Shown here one piece after another: positions 52,310 to 63,609 of a DNA stretch of 64,000 nt (its first letter is position 1; each line of letters opens with the position of its first letter). The notes under the pieces were generated by a model. The model searched no databases and was not told where the DNA came from. It saw nothing but the letters and a program-made list of their open reading frames with translations. Both the position numbers and the translations under genes were made by a program. This DNA comes from Amanita rubescens (taxonomy: Eukaryota; Basidiomycota; Agaricomycetes; Agaricales; Amanitaceae): NCBI GenBank assembly GCA_015039365.1, contig WION01000074.1:124001-188000 (forward strand), given 5' to 3'.

Positions 52310-52780
52310 ACAGCAGGTGCTCCTGCTTCCCCTTGAAGCTGGTCTTTCCCTGCGGTGGAACATCACAAACCAAGACAGCTTGCCGTCCTTCCCAACTGCT
52401 GTTACCCCATTGTTGGCTGCCGGATCATCCTCCGCTCCATCTCCCTACTGAGCCACCATTAGTAGAGTATACCTTGACGCATTCTTCGCTCACAAGTGTT
52501 AATGTTAGATTCGATAGAGGAAGGACTATGGCGCGTCCTTGCATCGTATTTCGAAACAATGACACTGGCAAGACATGATGGCTTATAGATTGAGTATGAC
52601 GCGTCGCTCGTAACGGTGATGACCCCACAAACATCGAACATGTTTTTTCGTGCTTTTCTTCATTGTTACTTTCAATCGTTGACACGGCGGCGGATTTTTT
52701 AAAGGAGTCTTGCACGCGCTGAGGCTAATTGCCAGTGTGGCACGAGAATTGGATGGAAGATAATGGAAAGATCGTTCTAC
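52310..52780 (-). pseudogene. Relic of the DUF4140/DUF4139 gene beside copy B
   Basis: Similar to parts of 59,060-60,010. The 3' end (tttccctgcgg, caagacagcttgcc) matches 59,085-59,185; then about 400 bp are missing, so that sequence equivalent to 59,185 joins directly to that of about 59,588. After this the exon 4 region (cttgcatcgtatttcg, acatgatggctt) can be followed to the gtggcac(g/a)(a)ggaattggat word. Frames are broken throughout. It shows that the secreted-protein gene and this convergent neighbour were duplicated together. Confidence 0.8.
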
Positions 52781-53247
52781 TCGAGCCTGAGGTGGCGAAA
52801 TTTCTGGTGCGATAACGCTTGCATAACACAGGTGACGGCAACCAATGGCGAAGCTGCACAGCCACATCTATTAAAATACTTGCGGTTCTCGTCATCCTCC
52901 TGTCAAGTCCTCCAACTCAACGATCGATGTCGCTTGGCGTGCGTCGCCAATCATTGAAACGAGAACTCAAGTTAGCGATTCTTATATGTCCTGGACGTTT
53001 GGTTAGGGCTGCACGCACAGAACCCCTAAAGTTAAACGGTGGAGTCAGGCACACTCCGGGTCCATGGGCAAGGACCGCGCCAGAGCCCCTTATTGGCGTC
53101 AGCCACAGGTCAGTTTCGTTTACAATCGGTCGAGGCGTATATAAACCTGCATCCGTTGTCGCATCTCTTCAGATATCCCTTTTGACCCCCCACATACATA
53201 CACACGTACCACACACACACATTTACCAATCACACATACCATTAACC

Positions 53248-54998
53248 ATGTATTCCAAACTTCCCCGAAAGACCTTCCCCACCGCTTCCAAGCTGGCCTT
53301 GGAAAATGCCTCCCCTTCCCCTTCCCTTTCCCCCTCTCCCGCTTCCCGTCTCCCCACCTTTACTTCCCGTATTCCTTCTTCTAAAAAGAGCGCTAACGCT
53401 TCTTCTCAAGGTAAGGAAAATATTCCTCCTTTCTCTAAAAAACAGTGAGTCTGTCCTTTCTTGACGGCAGTGAGATGTGATGACTGACATGACATAGGGG
53501 TTCGACTAGGTCGGCGCCTGCTAAGATAATGGTTGCCGACGAGCACAAAATCAAAAAAGGCGCTGACCTAGGAGACGTAAAGCGCGTTAGGTCCATTGCA
53601 AAGGTAATCGTGTTCTCGATGTTTTGCGCAAGTCGAATCTCTGAGCACAATTAATCCCAGGATGAAAAGAAAGAGTCTTTCGTTCGTCCTGTGCTTGCAT
53701 GCCTATCCGAAGCATTGGACTCGGTGCAGATGGTATTGTCTTTTTTATTGTTCGTCATTTCTTTTCCTGACCACTATCGATAGGACTTTGATGACGAGGA
53801 CTGGGAAACCGGCCTCGCGGCAGCAAAGATCTCAACGCCCAAGAAGAGAAGGATCACACACTTGGACGGAATCACGCTGTCTTGCACCGAGAGCCTTTTC
53901 GACGTCTCTTCGCCATTGGCTAAGCGCCACAACGATAGCATCGAAGTGACACGGAAGAGATCTTTGGCAAGACTCTCCCGCGGTAACATGAATGAGGCGG
54001 ACATTACCCTCGACGCGGTCCCCGATTCTCTGACAGAGAGAATTGAATATATCGACCCTGTCGAGTACTTTGATGACGCTGAAGTGGCCGATGACACTTT
54101 CGATCTATCCGAGATGCTAAACAAGCTCGACGCTCCCGAGGAACGGCTCATGGACACCTCCTTATCCGAGCTGATGAACGTCGAGATTAACTACTCCCTC
54201 GAGTTCCCTAACACCGCTGTTGGCCGCCCCCCGCATATCTTTGTTGCCAAGTACAAGCGCGACAAGAAGAGAGCTGCGCAGAGGGCGCTTGAAAATTCTG
54301 TTCAAAACAACCGGTGCGTTCTTCAGGACGAGTGCATTATTGACATCCCTTTGCAGGACTGGGCTCCGTTGTTGAAGTGGAAGGTGCTCATGCCTGAAAA
54401 TTACAATGCTCCGATTCCGAAGATCCCAAGCCTGATCGTGACGAGCCCCAGTGACGGCGACCTCGCATCGGCAATGTATGCAAACAATGCGACGGCGGTC
54501 GATTATGACCAGGAGGCTATCGCGAGTGGCTCATACAAGGACCTTCAGCTGGATGCTTCGTGGTACAACTGGACGATCAGGTTCGGGGAGGTGCTTCCCG
54601 CAGACGAGGCGGTGGCGGAAGAAGAGGAAATGATGCCTGCTATTCCGGAAATCATCGTCACGAGCCCAAATGGAGATCTCCACTTTGAAGTGAATGCTGA
54701 GGAGGACTTGAATGAGATATGGTAAATCCGAGGGCGTTGGCTCTTTCCATTTATTTTCTGGTGAGCAACATTTCAGACTTTGTATATCTTTCGTTAACGT
54801 TCAATCTAACTCCACTTTCGCTCTTTTTTTTGTTTTGCAAGTGACTCGCTCGTGCTGGACACGGACAATATACCCAAGGACTGGGACTCGGACCTGGATT
54901 TTCTTTTTCTTTGCGAATTGGACTGTACTGCATTGCACATTTGTAATGGGGTGCGGTGGGGATACGGTGAGGCAGAACGCGTAGTTGCGCGACCCTAG
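53248..54998 (+). CDS. Unknown KEN-box-containing protein
   Basis: Exons 53248-53444, 53498-53603, 53661-53732, 53784-54721 and 54842-54998 give 489 aa; without the last intron the protein stops at 54725. A TATA-like gtatataaac lies near 53,137, and the leader is rich in CA repeats. The N-terminus is basic and Ser/Pro-rich with SSQGKENIPPFSKK, a textbook APC/C KEN-box context, followed by a basic linker. The central part is acidic (DPVEYFDDAEVADDTFD), with KKRRITHL upstream as a possible nuclear signal. The last third is rich in acidic clusters, and two IIVTSP/LIVTSP phosphosite-like motifs repeat. I do not recognise the family. A cell-cycle-regulated nuclear protein is a reasonable inference; securin-like identity is only a speculation. 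Confidence 0.65.
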
Positions 54999-55329
54999 CC
55001 AGGCGCGCACGAAATGTTCTTGCCAATGAAGCCCTGGGGAGAATGGCCAGTAGGGAGCGGAGGGCGGGGAATGCTTGCCACATTTCTCACTCGAGGATGC
55101 TCCTGAATACGGCCGTTCTGGGAACCAGCCCGGCCTGCCAGCGACTGCGAATAAATTGTTTGTATTGTGCCGCTTTCGAATTCCAATCTTGTGCGAGACT
55201 AAGTGAGCTCCACCCAGCAAAGTGGTCAACAAGCGTGACCAACGCCAAAGGCCAAATTCCAATGAAATAAAACCGACAATATTGACACCCCAAGACGCTT
55301 CGGATTCCCCAGCACCTCTTTAAACGGTA

Positions 55330-55990
55330 GCTCTGATTAGAACCCGCCTACCTACCGTCTTCCAAAAATATGAGATTCTCGGCGACTAATAACTATCTTC
55401 GTGACGCAGCACGCTTTTACTGCTCTTCCTACTCAGTCCAAGTGGAGGCATAGCAAGGACAGTAGTGTCTTGATGGTTGCTTGCCGCTATTCCCGACCCA
55501 TTGCCATCCTCCCTGCAATCTCATCTCAGGAGAAAATAGCAAAAGCTGCATTGGGTAAGTCTTCATTTGAAGGTAGTAGACACTGAGTCGCATGCAGAGT
55601 TAAAGGTTGAAGAGCTGCTGTGGCGTAGTTAATACACCTTTGGCTCAGTTCTGTAATTTTAAATCCTGCACGAAGTCATTTTATGTTCGCGTCGGAGTCT
55701 GTGCGGCCTTCTTCCCTCCGGATAAGTTATAGTGGCACCCAGGTAAACTGGATAATTGTCTCTCTTATTGTCCCGAGTAGTATGAGAAGAGGAGATACGA
55801 GCAAGAATCTTTCACGGTAACGGGCGCCACACGTATATCTCTTTAATACCGAAACGGGATTCATCAGCTATCAACGCCTATGAAGCTGCCGATGCTCCGC
55901 ACTGAAGTGCCAAACCAACCTTTCTTTACGGTGGAACATCGCAAACCCACAACGACGTCCCATCCTTTCCGATTGCTGTCCTACACATAC
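55330..55990 (+). pseudogene. Relic of a YPQVV-repeat secreted-protein unit, with a trace of the DUF4139 gene
   Basis: The words gattagaacccgcc and aaaaatatgagattctcggcgact (start codon at 55370) mark the start of a copy; about 20 bp into the coding region stop codons appear and the repeat and cysteine module are scrambled. Recognisable 3' words return (aggagaaaatagcaaaagctgcattgggtaagtctt, about 55,528-55,564). The 3' flank continues to about 55,850, and 55,885-55,985 resembles the 3' end of the DUF4139 gene (gaagtgccaaaccaacc, acatcgcaaaccca). A dead fifth unit. Confidence 0.75.
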
Positions 55991-58300
55991 CTGTAGAGCG
56001 GCTCAGGCTTTGGTCCCGTTTGTCGAATACCACCTTCGCCGGCAGCAGCCCGTAGTTTGTACAGGACACTGATATCACAGGAGGATCGCTTGAAACCTGT
56101 GATACAATACGCCGTTAGAACGCGGAAATAGACGGAGCTCCGGCGGTGATCGCACCAGATTGAAGCAGTTGCCATAAAGACGAGTTCGGCCGTTTCTATC
56201 GCTCCATTGTCCTCTGCAACTATAACGGTATATTTGGGTTAGTCTCATTCCGAATCGAAATCACGATACATATCACGGTAACTGGAGATAGGATGAGAGA
56301 CAACAGAAGAAACCATCATGAGTGTACTCAACTTCCAAGCCGTCTACAAGAACCCCAGTTGTGCCCCGAAGAAAAATCGGCAGGGTCATCTAGGAGGAAT
56401 AACTTGCACACCATTCATCGCCTTCCCCAATCAATGACTGTAACCACTGAAGGGCACGGCCGAGCCGTTCCAGGGGATGTGGTCGTCCACGCTTGTCAGG
56501 AGCCCACATAGTTCACCACCAAAAGTGTCCAACAATTGCTCCCGCAATCCCTTGAGCTGCGGCGTATGGACCACTGCATGAGGAAGTCTATGCCGATCGC
56601 GACGTAAGGGAGGTATTTCAGGGCAAACCAACGAAGCCCAATGAGTGAAGTCTGAGATCCAGGTGGCGCGAGAGGTGTATGCGAGTGCGGCCGTGACTCG
56701 GAGAAGACGGAAGCTTGGATGTGCTAGTGGGCCGGGGGAGCCTTGGTGATCTTGTACTTAGGACCGTAGTATCCGTCTTGTTGTCGTCGTCCTAGCATTG
56801 TGTAGCTGAAGAAGAAATAGTTGATGTGCTTGCCCCACTGGCACCTGCCGTGTACCGTTTCGCCTTCGCTTCCTCGTTCGTGTCGAATCCGAGATGGTGC
56901 TCACTTGACGTACTCTCAAAAGCGGATGGAGGGAAGGATGGTGAGGTGGATGAAGGAAGCGCTGCCAGAGCAGTGGGGGCCTGCAGTTTGGCCGAAGTAG
57001 GGCTGGCGTTTCGATTGTAGCAGGAGAGTCCCACTGCGAGACGGTGCTGGGCTCTCGCTTCCACTGTGTGCTAGGGTAACCGGGATGCAATCAAAGGTGT
57101 GGCGAGACTGCGAAGGAGTCCTGGATAAAGGCCGGGGGTCTGTGGTGTTTGAAACGTATACAAGACTTCCCCGATTTCTTCATACAGGTTATCTATCCAA
57201 TTATCATGCCACAATGAGCGTAGCACCTTACCCGGTAGGCGATATAACGTGAAGATATTTTCGCGGTCTTCTTCCAGGTAGACGAGACGGCAAACAGCCG
57301 CAACACCCGTCACGATCTCCAGAACCCGAATTTCCATTCCAGAGCGTGCGGGTCCATAAAAAAGTAAATTGGGTATGTTCGGGAGCCTGATCCTATTAAG
57401 GAATCCTAATCGAGCACAGATAATTTTCGCACACTTCTTTCAGCCATCGACTCCTCGGCGATTTTACATTATATCCGAGCAAGGTGCTATGGGTCGTTAC
57501 GGTACGCATTGGGTAAGCATGGGAATGCTATAGTTCTTCAAGTTCAAAATATATTTGCTCTATTCAGCTTGTGACTTACTTCTGCGTACCAACTGCAGAC
57601 CAGCTCTTGTAACGAACCGGACCAAACGCATCATGCATCTTTGGCAATGAGGGATTCACAGCACCAGAACACAAAGTTGAATGTGATTGTAGCCCCTTGA
57701 GCCCTCCGGCGTCCGATGAGTTTATGTTCCCTCACGCAAATGACTCTTGTACGTCGCTAATTGCTCATTCTCAACTGAAACCTGAAGCTTGGACGATAGG
57801 GCATTGGCAAGTGCATGAGTCAACATATACCATTGCACCGGAGACCTTCGGCTAGGTAATGAGATTCTATGTATCCATCTTCGTCCAAGTATACTTTCAA
57901 TGAATATAAAAATGACAAAAACCGTTTGAAGCATAAAGTGGCTCTAGAGCGCGCGCGAACGTTCCTCCGAGCGAACCATACTACCACTTCCACGCTACGG
58001 GAGTTATTCGACGTTTTGACGTGCTGCATGGACGTTAAAAAAAGGTATAGTCGTAAAGCCGGTGACACCTCATGATCGCGTTCAGAACGTATTCCATGGT
58101 ATTTTTCCGGTTTCTGTTCGGCTGCCTACATGCTAAGGAAGGGTATAGACAACGGAACCGCTGCGGCCAGTGACATACTGGTGTGTTCGCATCACGTTGA
58201 TTTTATGTTGGTAATTCCGAGTAGCGATAATCGAGTGCTCGGTCCCCAAAAATATGCTCGCTCGTCATCCTGCCATAAATGACCAGGATCATAGGCATTC
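55991..58300. other. No intact gene; includes duplicated flanks
   Basis: 57,140-57,260 repeats 49,720-49,850. From about 57,440 the sequence is the upstream flank of secreted-protein copy C and matches 62,570 onward. A minus-strand frame at 56,792-57,064 is Ser/Thr-rich and is followed by a short frame ending DGYYGPKYKITKAPPAH; I could not support a gene. Confidence 0.5.
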
Positions 58301-58306
58301 CAATGA

Positions 58307-58313
58307 TATAAAA
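58307..58313 (+). promoter_or_regulatory. TATA box of secreted-protein copy C
   Basis: TATAAAA, 136 bp upstream of the start at 58443. Confidence 0.75.
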
Positions 58314-58442
58314 GCTCTCCATGTCGACACCCAAAACTCCAGGTTCCTCTGCACTTCTGTCATCAGTGAGTTTCCTACTCATCTCGAGTCGTCAATTTTG
58401 ATTAGAACTCGCCCCGCAGGCTACCTACAACTTTCCAACAAT

Positions 58443-58682
58443 ATGAAATTCTCAGCGACCATCCTCACGGCCATCGTCTGCGCATCGGCCCCGGCCTTTG
58501 CTCTCCCTGGCTATTACCCCCAAGTGGTGAACCCGGGAGAAGGTGCTCGCCTTAGCCATTACCCCCAAGTCATGACCTTGGGAGAAGAATATTGCCTTCC
58601 TGGTTGCTGGCCCGCGCCGCCGCTTCCTAATGTTTGCCCTTTGAGGCTCGTTATAGGAGAATGTAGCAAGTGTTGCACGTAA
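58443..58682 (+). CDS. Small secreted cysteine-rich YPQVV-repeat protein, copy C (two repeats)
   Basis: 79 aa: signal peptide MKFSATILTAIVCASAPAFA, two repeat units (YPQVVNPGEGARLSH and YPQVMTLGEE), then the six-cysteine module CLPGCWPAPPLPNVCPLRLV, GECSKCCT. It differs from copy D at only a few residues, so the C and D units are the youngest pair. It stands convergent to the intact DUF4139 gene, with 337 bp between the two stop codons. The conserved 5'-UTR intron begins with GTGAGT. No dibasic sites are seen in the mature region, so Kex2-type cutting is not obvious. Predicted extracellular, disulphide-bonded; role unknown. Confidence 0.87.
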   Translation: MKFSATILTAIVCASAPAFALPGYYPQVVNPGEGARLSHYPQVMTLGEEYCLPGCWPAPPLPNVCPLRLVIGECSKCCT

Positions 58683-59019
58683 ACCATTGGGTGAGTCTTT
58701 CGTTGAAGGTGGTGGACAATAAGCTTACTTGAAGAGTTTCACGCAGAATTGAAAGTTGAAGAGCTGTCCATATGTAGTCCTCTGTCTTGATTCTGTAATT
58801 TTAGATCCTGTGTGAAATCGTTTGACGTTCAACACGTCGTCTGTGCTATCTTCTGAATAAATCATAGTGCCACCAAGGTCAACCGTCTTTTGTCGCCCTG
58901 AGTTTAAAAAGAGGGGATACGAGCAGGAACTTTTTACGAAAACAAGTACAAGTATTCATATGAATTGCTATATCTCTACATGTCCGTCAAATGGTTTTAG
59001 CGACCAAAAAACGAGTACG

Positions 59020-60993
59020 TCAACTCCCAAAAACATGCACCTGAGCAGGTGCTGTTACTTCCCACTGAAGCGCCAAACCAATCTTTCCCTGCGGCGAAAC
59101 ATCGCAAACCCAAGACAGCTTGCCATCTCTTCCAACAGCTGTTTCCCCATCTTCGACTGCTGCTGCCTCTTCGGTTCCATCTCCCCACTGACCCACCACA
59201 CCTTCTGCCACGTTGACTTTAGCACCGGGATTGTTTGCTGACTTCTCGCCCTTCTTTGTACTTCCAATGTTCCCCTGCACAGTCGGTAAAGAAGGGGTGA
59301 GCAGCTTAACCACGATTCTCCCATCCGTCGAAACAGGTATTTGATCCATGATTAGAAGATCGGTGATAGTAATTGATTTGGTGTTATGAACCGAAATACG
59401 CTGAGTGTACGAGGTGACACTCGTCTTTGTGTAGAATCCTGACATGGTCGTTTTCTTGGAAAGAGGATGATATATAATACGGATGGCTGGGTCGAGGCCA
59501 AGAGCGCAGTCGAAACTTTCTCCAGGGCTCACGGCGGGAATGTTTGACTTGGATATGAAGCTTCCGTCGACATAAATGCTACCTATCCCACTGAGTAGAG
59601 TGTACTCGGATGCGTTCTTGATCTTTGCCTACATAACTTGTTAGTGTATCAGTTGGATGCGATGGAGGAAGGGAAAATACGTTAAGACGTGTTCTTGCAT
59701 CGTATTTCGGAACGGCTACCCAAGACATGATGGCTTCTAGATTGAGTTTAACGATATTGACGTTGTGTGCAGCGCCATCGCTCGGAATAGTGATGATCCC
59801 AGGAACGTCGAACGTTGCGCTAACGTTGCCTTTTGAGGTGACGGTTGCACCGGAAGGTAGCATGTCGAGTAACGGGTTTGCTCCGTAGCACGCATGTCCG
59901 ACACTTTCGATCGTTGACGCGGAGGATCTTCTCTCCATCCTCCTTTGTGAACGATATGTTCTTGCGCGCACCGCGCCTTGTGGTGGCACAGGAATTGGAT
60001 GATAGATAGATAAAGTCCATGGAAAAAGCGAAGGAAGTCCTACTTGATACGTAGGAGTCGCGGTTTCGAGCCTGAGAGGGACATCTTCCCAGTCCTTTTT
60101 ATACATCAGTCGAGAAATGTGCTGTCAAGCTCACAACTTACTTCGGCGGTATTTTGCGTAACAGCCGCTTTGTAAATCAAGGTAACGGGGCTTTCTTTGG
60201 CCAGCGTGTCGACACGAACATCATATTGGGCACTCCAACTTGCGTTGGCCACCGCTGGGGGCGCTTGAGAAGAGTAGTTAAACACTGGTAGGAAACGCTC
60301 TCACCGTAAGTCAAGACAACCTCGACTGTGCATTCTTTCTGTACAAACAAACTGAGCGATACTACCTTCCTCAGGAAGCGCAATTTGTCATTCTGTTTTG
60401 CATTGTCCTTCTGCCTCTCTTCTTCTATCTGCTCATCAATAAGCTTGAGCTCCTTCTCCAAATTTATGGCCTTGTCGTCAAGTTTTCCGGCTGCAGAATC
60501 GCAACCTTGAACTGTTTCGTCCAGCTGATTGACTGCGACATGTTTAACATGAAGCGTAGCTAGATATGTTCCAATTGCGTTGCGCAGTGTTTTGCATCGC
60601 TCGAGTTCTTTCGTAGTGTGCTCTCTGCGAGTCACAAGAACGTCCAAATCTGGCGAAGTTTCTATCTTCGGAGGGACAGGCTCGGGGATAACAACGACAT
60701 CATGTATCATGGCTGGTCCGCGTCCTTCAAGTCTAGCACAATCTTCATGTCAGTTTCATATCCCGTCATGTATCACCACCCAGATCAAACCTGATAGAAT
60801 CATCTTGAAGTGTGTTCGGTAGGCGGCGGATTTTGACTTGATTTTGGCCTGGTCCCAGATGGATTCGAAAGCAGCGAGTAACCTCTGCCCTGTTTGTGTA
60901 GACGCTGACAGCGGTGATTTTACTGTCTGCTGTGGTAAGATCAATGGTACGTGCGAAGGATTCAGGTGTTGGTTGGTCGTCGTTAGAAGCCAT
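59020..60993 (-). CDS. DUF4140/DUF4139 (mucoidy-inhibitor-like) protein
   Basis: Minus-strand exons 60791-60993, 60305-60732, 60142-60263, 59681-60094 and 59020-59628 give 591 aa, all in phase. The N-terminal domain (KITAVSVYTNRAEVTRCF...IRLEGRGPAMIHDV) is the DUF4140 type. A coiled coil of about 100 residues follows (KLDDKAINLEKELKLIDEQI), then the DUF4139 beta-sandwich domain (NASWSAQYDVRVDTL, KAAVTQNTAEDWEDVPLRL, ...SFISKSNIPAVSPGESFDC, WEVTAPAQVHVF). Homologs occur from bacteria to fungi with no agreed biochemical role. It is the only intact copy here; relics sit beside secreted-protein copy B and the dead fifth unit, so it was part of the duplicated segment. No signal peptide; probably cytoplasmic. 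Confidence 0.88.
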
Positions 60994-61558
60994 GGTGCTA
61001 GAGCAACTAGGTGGTTCCCATAGTGTACATAGCGCTCGCCTGTTGGAGAAATGGATGAGTCCAGAAACTCAATCACATGGGCCTTTGCAATCTACGAAAC
61101 AACGTTAACCTCCGTCCCGAAATCTTTTCTCTAGGCACCATGTTGGAACGAGGGCGCCATTGGAATCTTACTGGTTTTGCAAGTTCACATAATGCTAGGG
61201 ATAGAATAAGAGCGCCTGGGGAGTTGGACTTGGATGGCAGGGTGTGGGAATTTCTGCAAATAGCCAGAAAAGAAGCTTAGCATCCAACTAAATCCAGTAA
61301 CATTTCGACTTAACTGCATGCGTAAGCGCATCGCAGGCGAAAATCCTTCAAGAATTGGCCCATCATGCATCAAGTGTAAATAATGGTTACAGAAGGAAAG
61401 GCTGAACGTTATGATCGCGATTCTCAATCTAATTTGTATTGCGGCCGAGGAACGCTCGCAATGCAGCATTTAATGTCGAGTGATACGATGTGCATGTCCA
61501 CCATGACGCGGTAATGCGTCATCGCTTGGCTGAAATCTGAATTGGCAAGGGATATGTG
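60994..61558. other. Intergenic, no gene recognised
   Basis: Short frames only; contains the promoter of the DUF4139 gene. Confidence 0.5.
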
Positions 61559-61880
61559 CTACATGGCCCACCATGGACGTGGATCCGGAAGATCATACTT
61601 CAGGGACGAGAAGACTGTGATAAGCGCTCCCAGAATGAATGAGAGTCCGGCGACCCCATGAAGGGACGTCGGAAAAATACCATGCGTTAACGTGTTTTGT
61701 ATGCGAAAATAATGGATCGTGCCTGTCAACCGAAATCGAACGTGCATTTGAGTACTTAGTGATTGACATGGTAGAAATGTGGTGACGAACCCATCACAAG
61801 AACTACGAGTCTGTAAATAACCGTGTGGCGGCCCTGGACAGTGGAGGTATCATCGTCTGGAGGTGAATAGCTGTATGAGA
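61559..61880 (-). pseudogene. Partial DUF202-like membrane protein gene
   Basis: Two minus-strand exon-like pieces join well: YSPPDDDTSTVQGRHTVIY and RLVVLVMG (about 61,795-61,875), then after a short intron ending gttgacag TIHYFRIQNTLTHGIFPTS, GVAGLSFILGALITVF and a stop at 61,559. Two membrane segments and the YFRIQ-(x)-L-(x)2-G-(x)-FP word resemble the C-terminal half of fungal DUF202 proteins. Upstream, a frame with RDAIAILEREALNLF stops before it can be joined, and the sequence beyond 61,980 is the dispersed repeat. I infer a truncated gene; family match is from memory of the motif and uncertain. Confidence 0.45.
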
Positions 61881-61979
61881 GCTTTTATGTCGCCACCAGT
61901 TCGAGGAACAAGTTGAGGGCTTCACGCTCCAAGATCGCAATAGCGTCTCTGCATTTCTTGGGGTTTATGAAATCCTTGT

Positions 61980-62570
61980 GATGACTGAGGTTCAAGAAGA
62001 TGGCGGTGTTTGAAACTACAAGATGGACCCGCACGCTCTCTCATTTTCATACAGCAAAACTTTTCAACCAATTCGGCTGGTCCAGTCGACTACGACACTA
62101 CGGGCAGCTACTCTGGTAAGGAAATGCCCCCACTTGCTCATTGTGCGTCCCTTACCTACTTTGCAATCATTACTAGTTGCGCCAACGCCACTACTATCTC
62201 CAAACCAAGCGCGCCCAATGAGGAGAGTGTCATCAACACACTGAGAAGCGTCTCAGGGCAGTCGGGACGTGCAGACTATCTGAACTGTGACGTGAGTTTA
62301 TGTGTTCATTTTTTCTCCAACTTGAATTACCCAAACCTCATTTTGTTCCCGCTTTCCACCTCCTACGACCACTGCTCACGAACTTCATTCAGAAAAGGGT
62401 TCTGCTCAACCAACTTGGCCAGCCTTGTCAACTGCGATGTCCGGGATTATGCTAGTGACGATGAGCCCCAGTTCAGGTCGAATCGAACTTCGGCATCACA
62501 CCTTAGTGTGCCCAAAAGGTATAGGTTGCGTTGCATCCGGTCCTTTGTTGACGAGCCGCACTAATGTTCG
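61980..62570 (+). repeat. Dispersed degenerate repeat, copy 3 (longest open frame)
   Basis: A plus-strand frame of 184 codons (62010-62564) contains PVDYDTTGSYSGKEMP, ANATTISKPSAPNEES, NLASLVNCDVRDYASDD. It has no ATG-proximal signal or domain I recognise. Parts recur at 1-320 and, inverted, at 50.0-51.1 kb, always with different frame breaks. It may be the remains of a repeated gene whose intact copy is elsewhere. Confidence 0.5.
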
Positions 62571-63609
62571 CACACTTCGACTTCAGCCATCGACTCCTCG
62601 GCAATTTTACATTATATCCGAGCAAGGTGCTATGGGTCGTTACGGTACGATAATTGAATAAAAATAGGCATTGGGTAAGCATGGGAATGCTATAGTCCTT
62701 CAAGTTCAAAATATATTTGCTCTATTCAGCTTGTGACTTACTTCTGCGTACCGACTGCGGACCAAGCTCTTGTAACGAACCGGACCAAACGTCCACGATG
62801 ATCACGCACCATACATCTTTGGGATTCACAGCACCAGAACACAAAGTTAAATGTGATTGTAGCCCCTTGAACCCTCCGGCATCCGATGTGTTTATGTTCC
62901 CTCACGCAAATAACTCTTGTACGTCGCTAGTTGCTCATACTCAACTGAAACCTGAAGCTTCGACGATAGGGCATTGGTAAGTGCATGGGTCAATATATAC
63001 CATTGGACTGGAGACCTTCGGTTGGGTTACGACATTCTATGTATCCATCTTCGTCCAAGTATACTGATTCAATGAATATAAAAATGACAAAAACCGTTTG
63101 AAGCATAAAGGGGCTCTAGAGCGCACACGAACATTCCTCCGAGCGAACCGTACTACCACTTCCACGCTACGGGAGTTATTCGACGTTTTAACGTGCTGCA
63201 TGGACCTTAATCTGCTAAAAAGGTATAGTCGTAAAACCGGTGACACCTCATGATCGCGTTCAGAATGTATTCCATGGTATATTTCTGGTTTCTGTTCGGC
63301 TGCCTACATGCTCAGGAAAGGAATAGACAACGGAGCCGCTGCGGCCAGTGACATACAGGTGTGTTCGCGTTACGTTCAACTTGGTAGTTCCGAATAATCG
63401 AATGCTCGGTTCCCGAAATACTCTCGCTCGTCATCCTGCCATAAGTGACCAGGATCATAGGCATTCCAATGATATAAAAGCTCTCAATGTCGATACCCAA
63501 GACTCCAGGTTCCTCTGCACTTCTGTCATCAGTGAGTTTCCTGCCCATCTCGAGTCGTCAATTTTGATTAGAACTCGCCCCGCAGGCTACCTACAACTTT
63601 CCAAACAAT
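62571..63609 (+). repeat. Upstream part of the secreted-protein duplication unit, copy D
   Basis: Matches 57,440-58,440 nearly throughout, including the blocks catcgactcctcggc, tgctatgggtcgttacgg, the tctagagcgc word and the promoter. The 5'-UTR intron of copy D is 63,532-63,585 (GTGAGT...CGCAG, 54 nt). Confidence 0.8.
63473..63479 (+). promoter_or_regulatory. TATA box of secreted-protein copy D
   Basis: TATAAAA, 137 bp upstream of the start at 63610. Confidence 0.75.

Noticed and set aside
52819..53247. Upstream in-frame extension of the KEN-box protein
   Set aside because: A TATA-like box and CA-rich leader lie inside it, and the composition is not protein-like; ATG 53248 is preferred.
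56758..57090. Minus-strand open frames rich in Ser, Arg and Pro
   Set aside because: Overlapping frames of similar length and no consistent splice join or family; not called as a gene.
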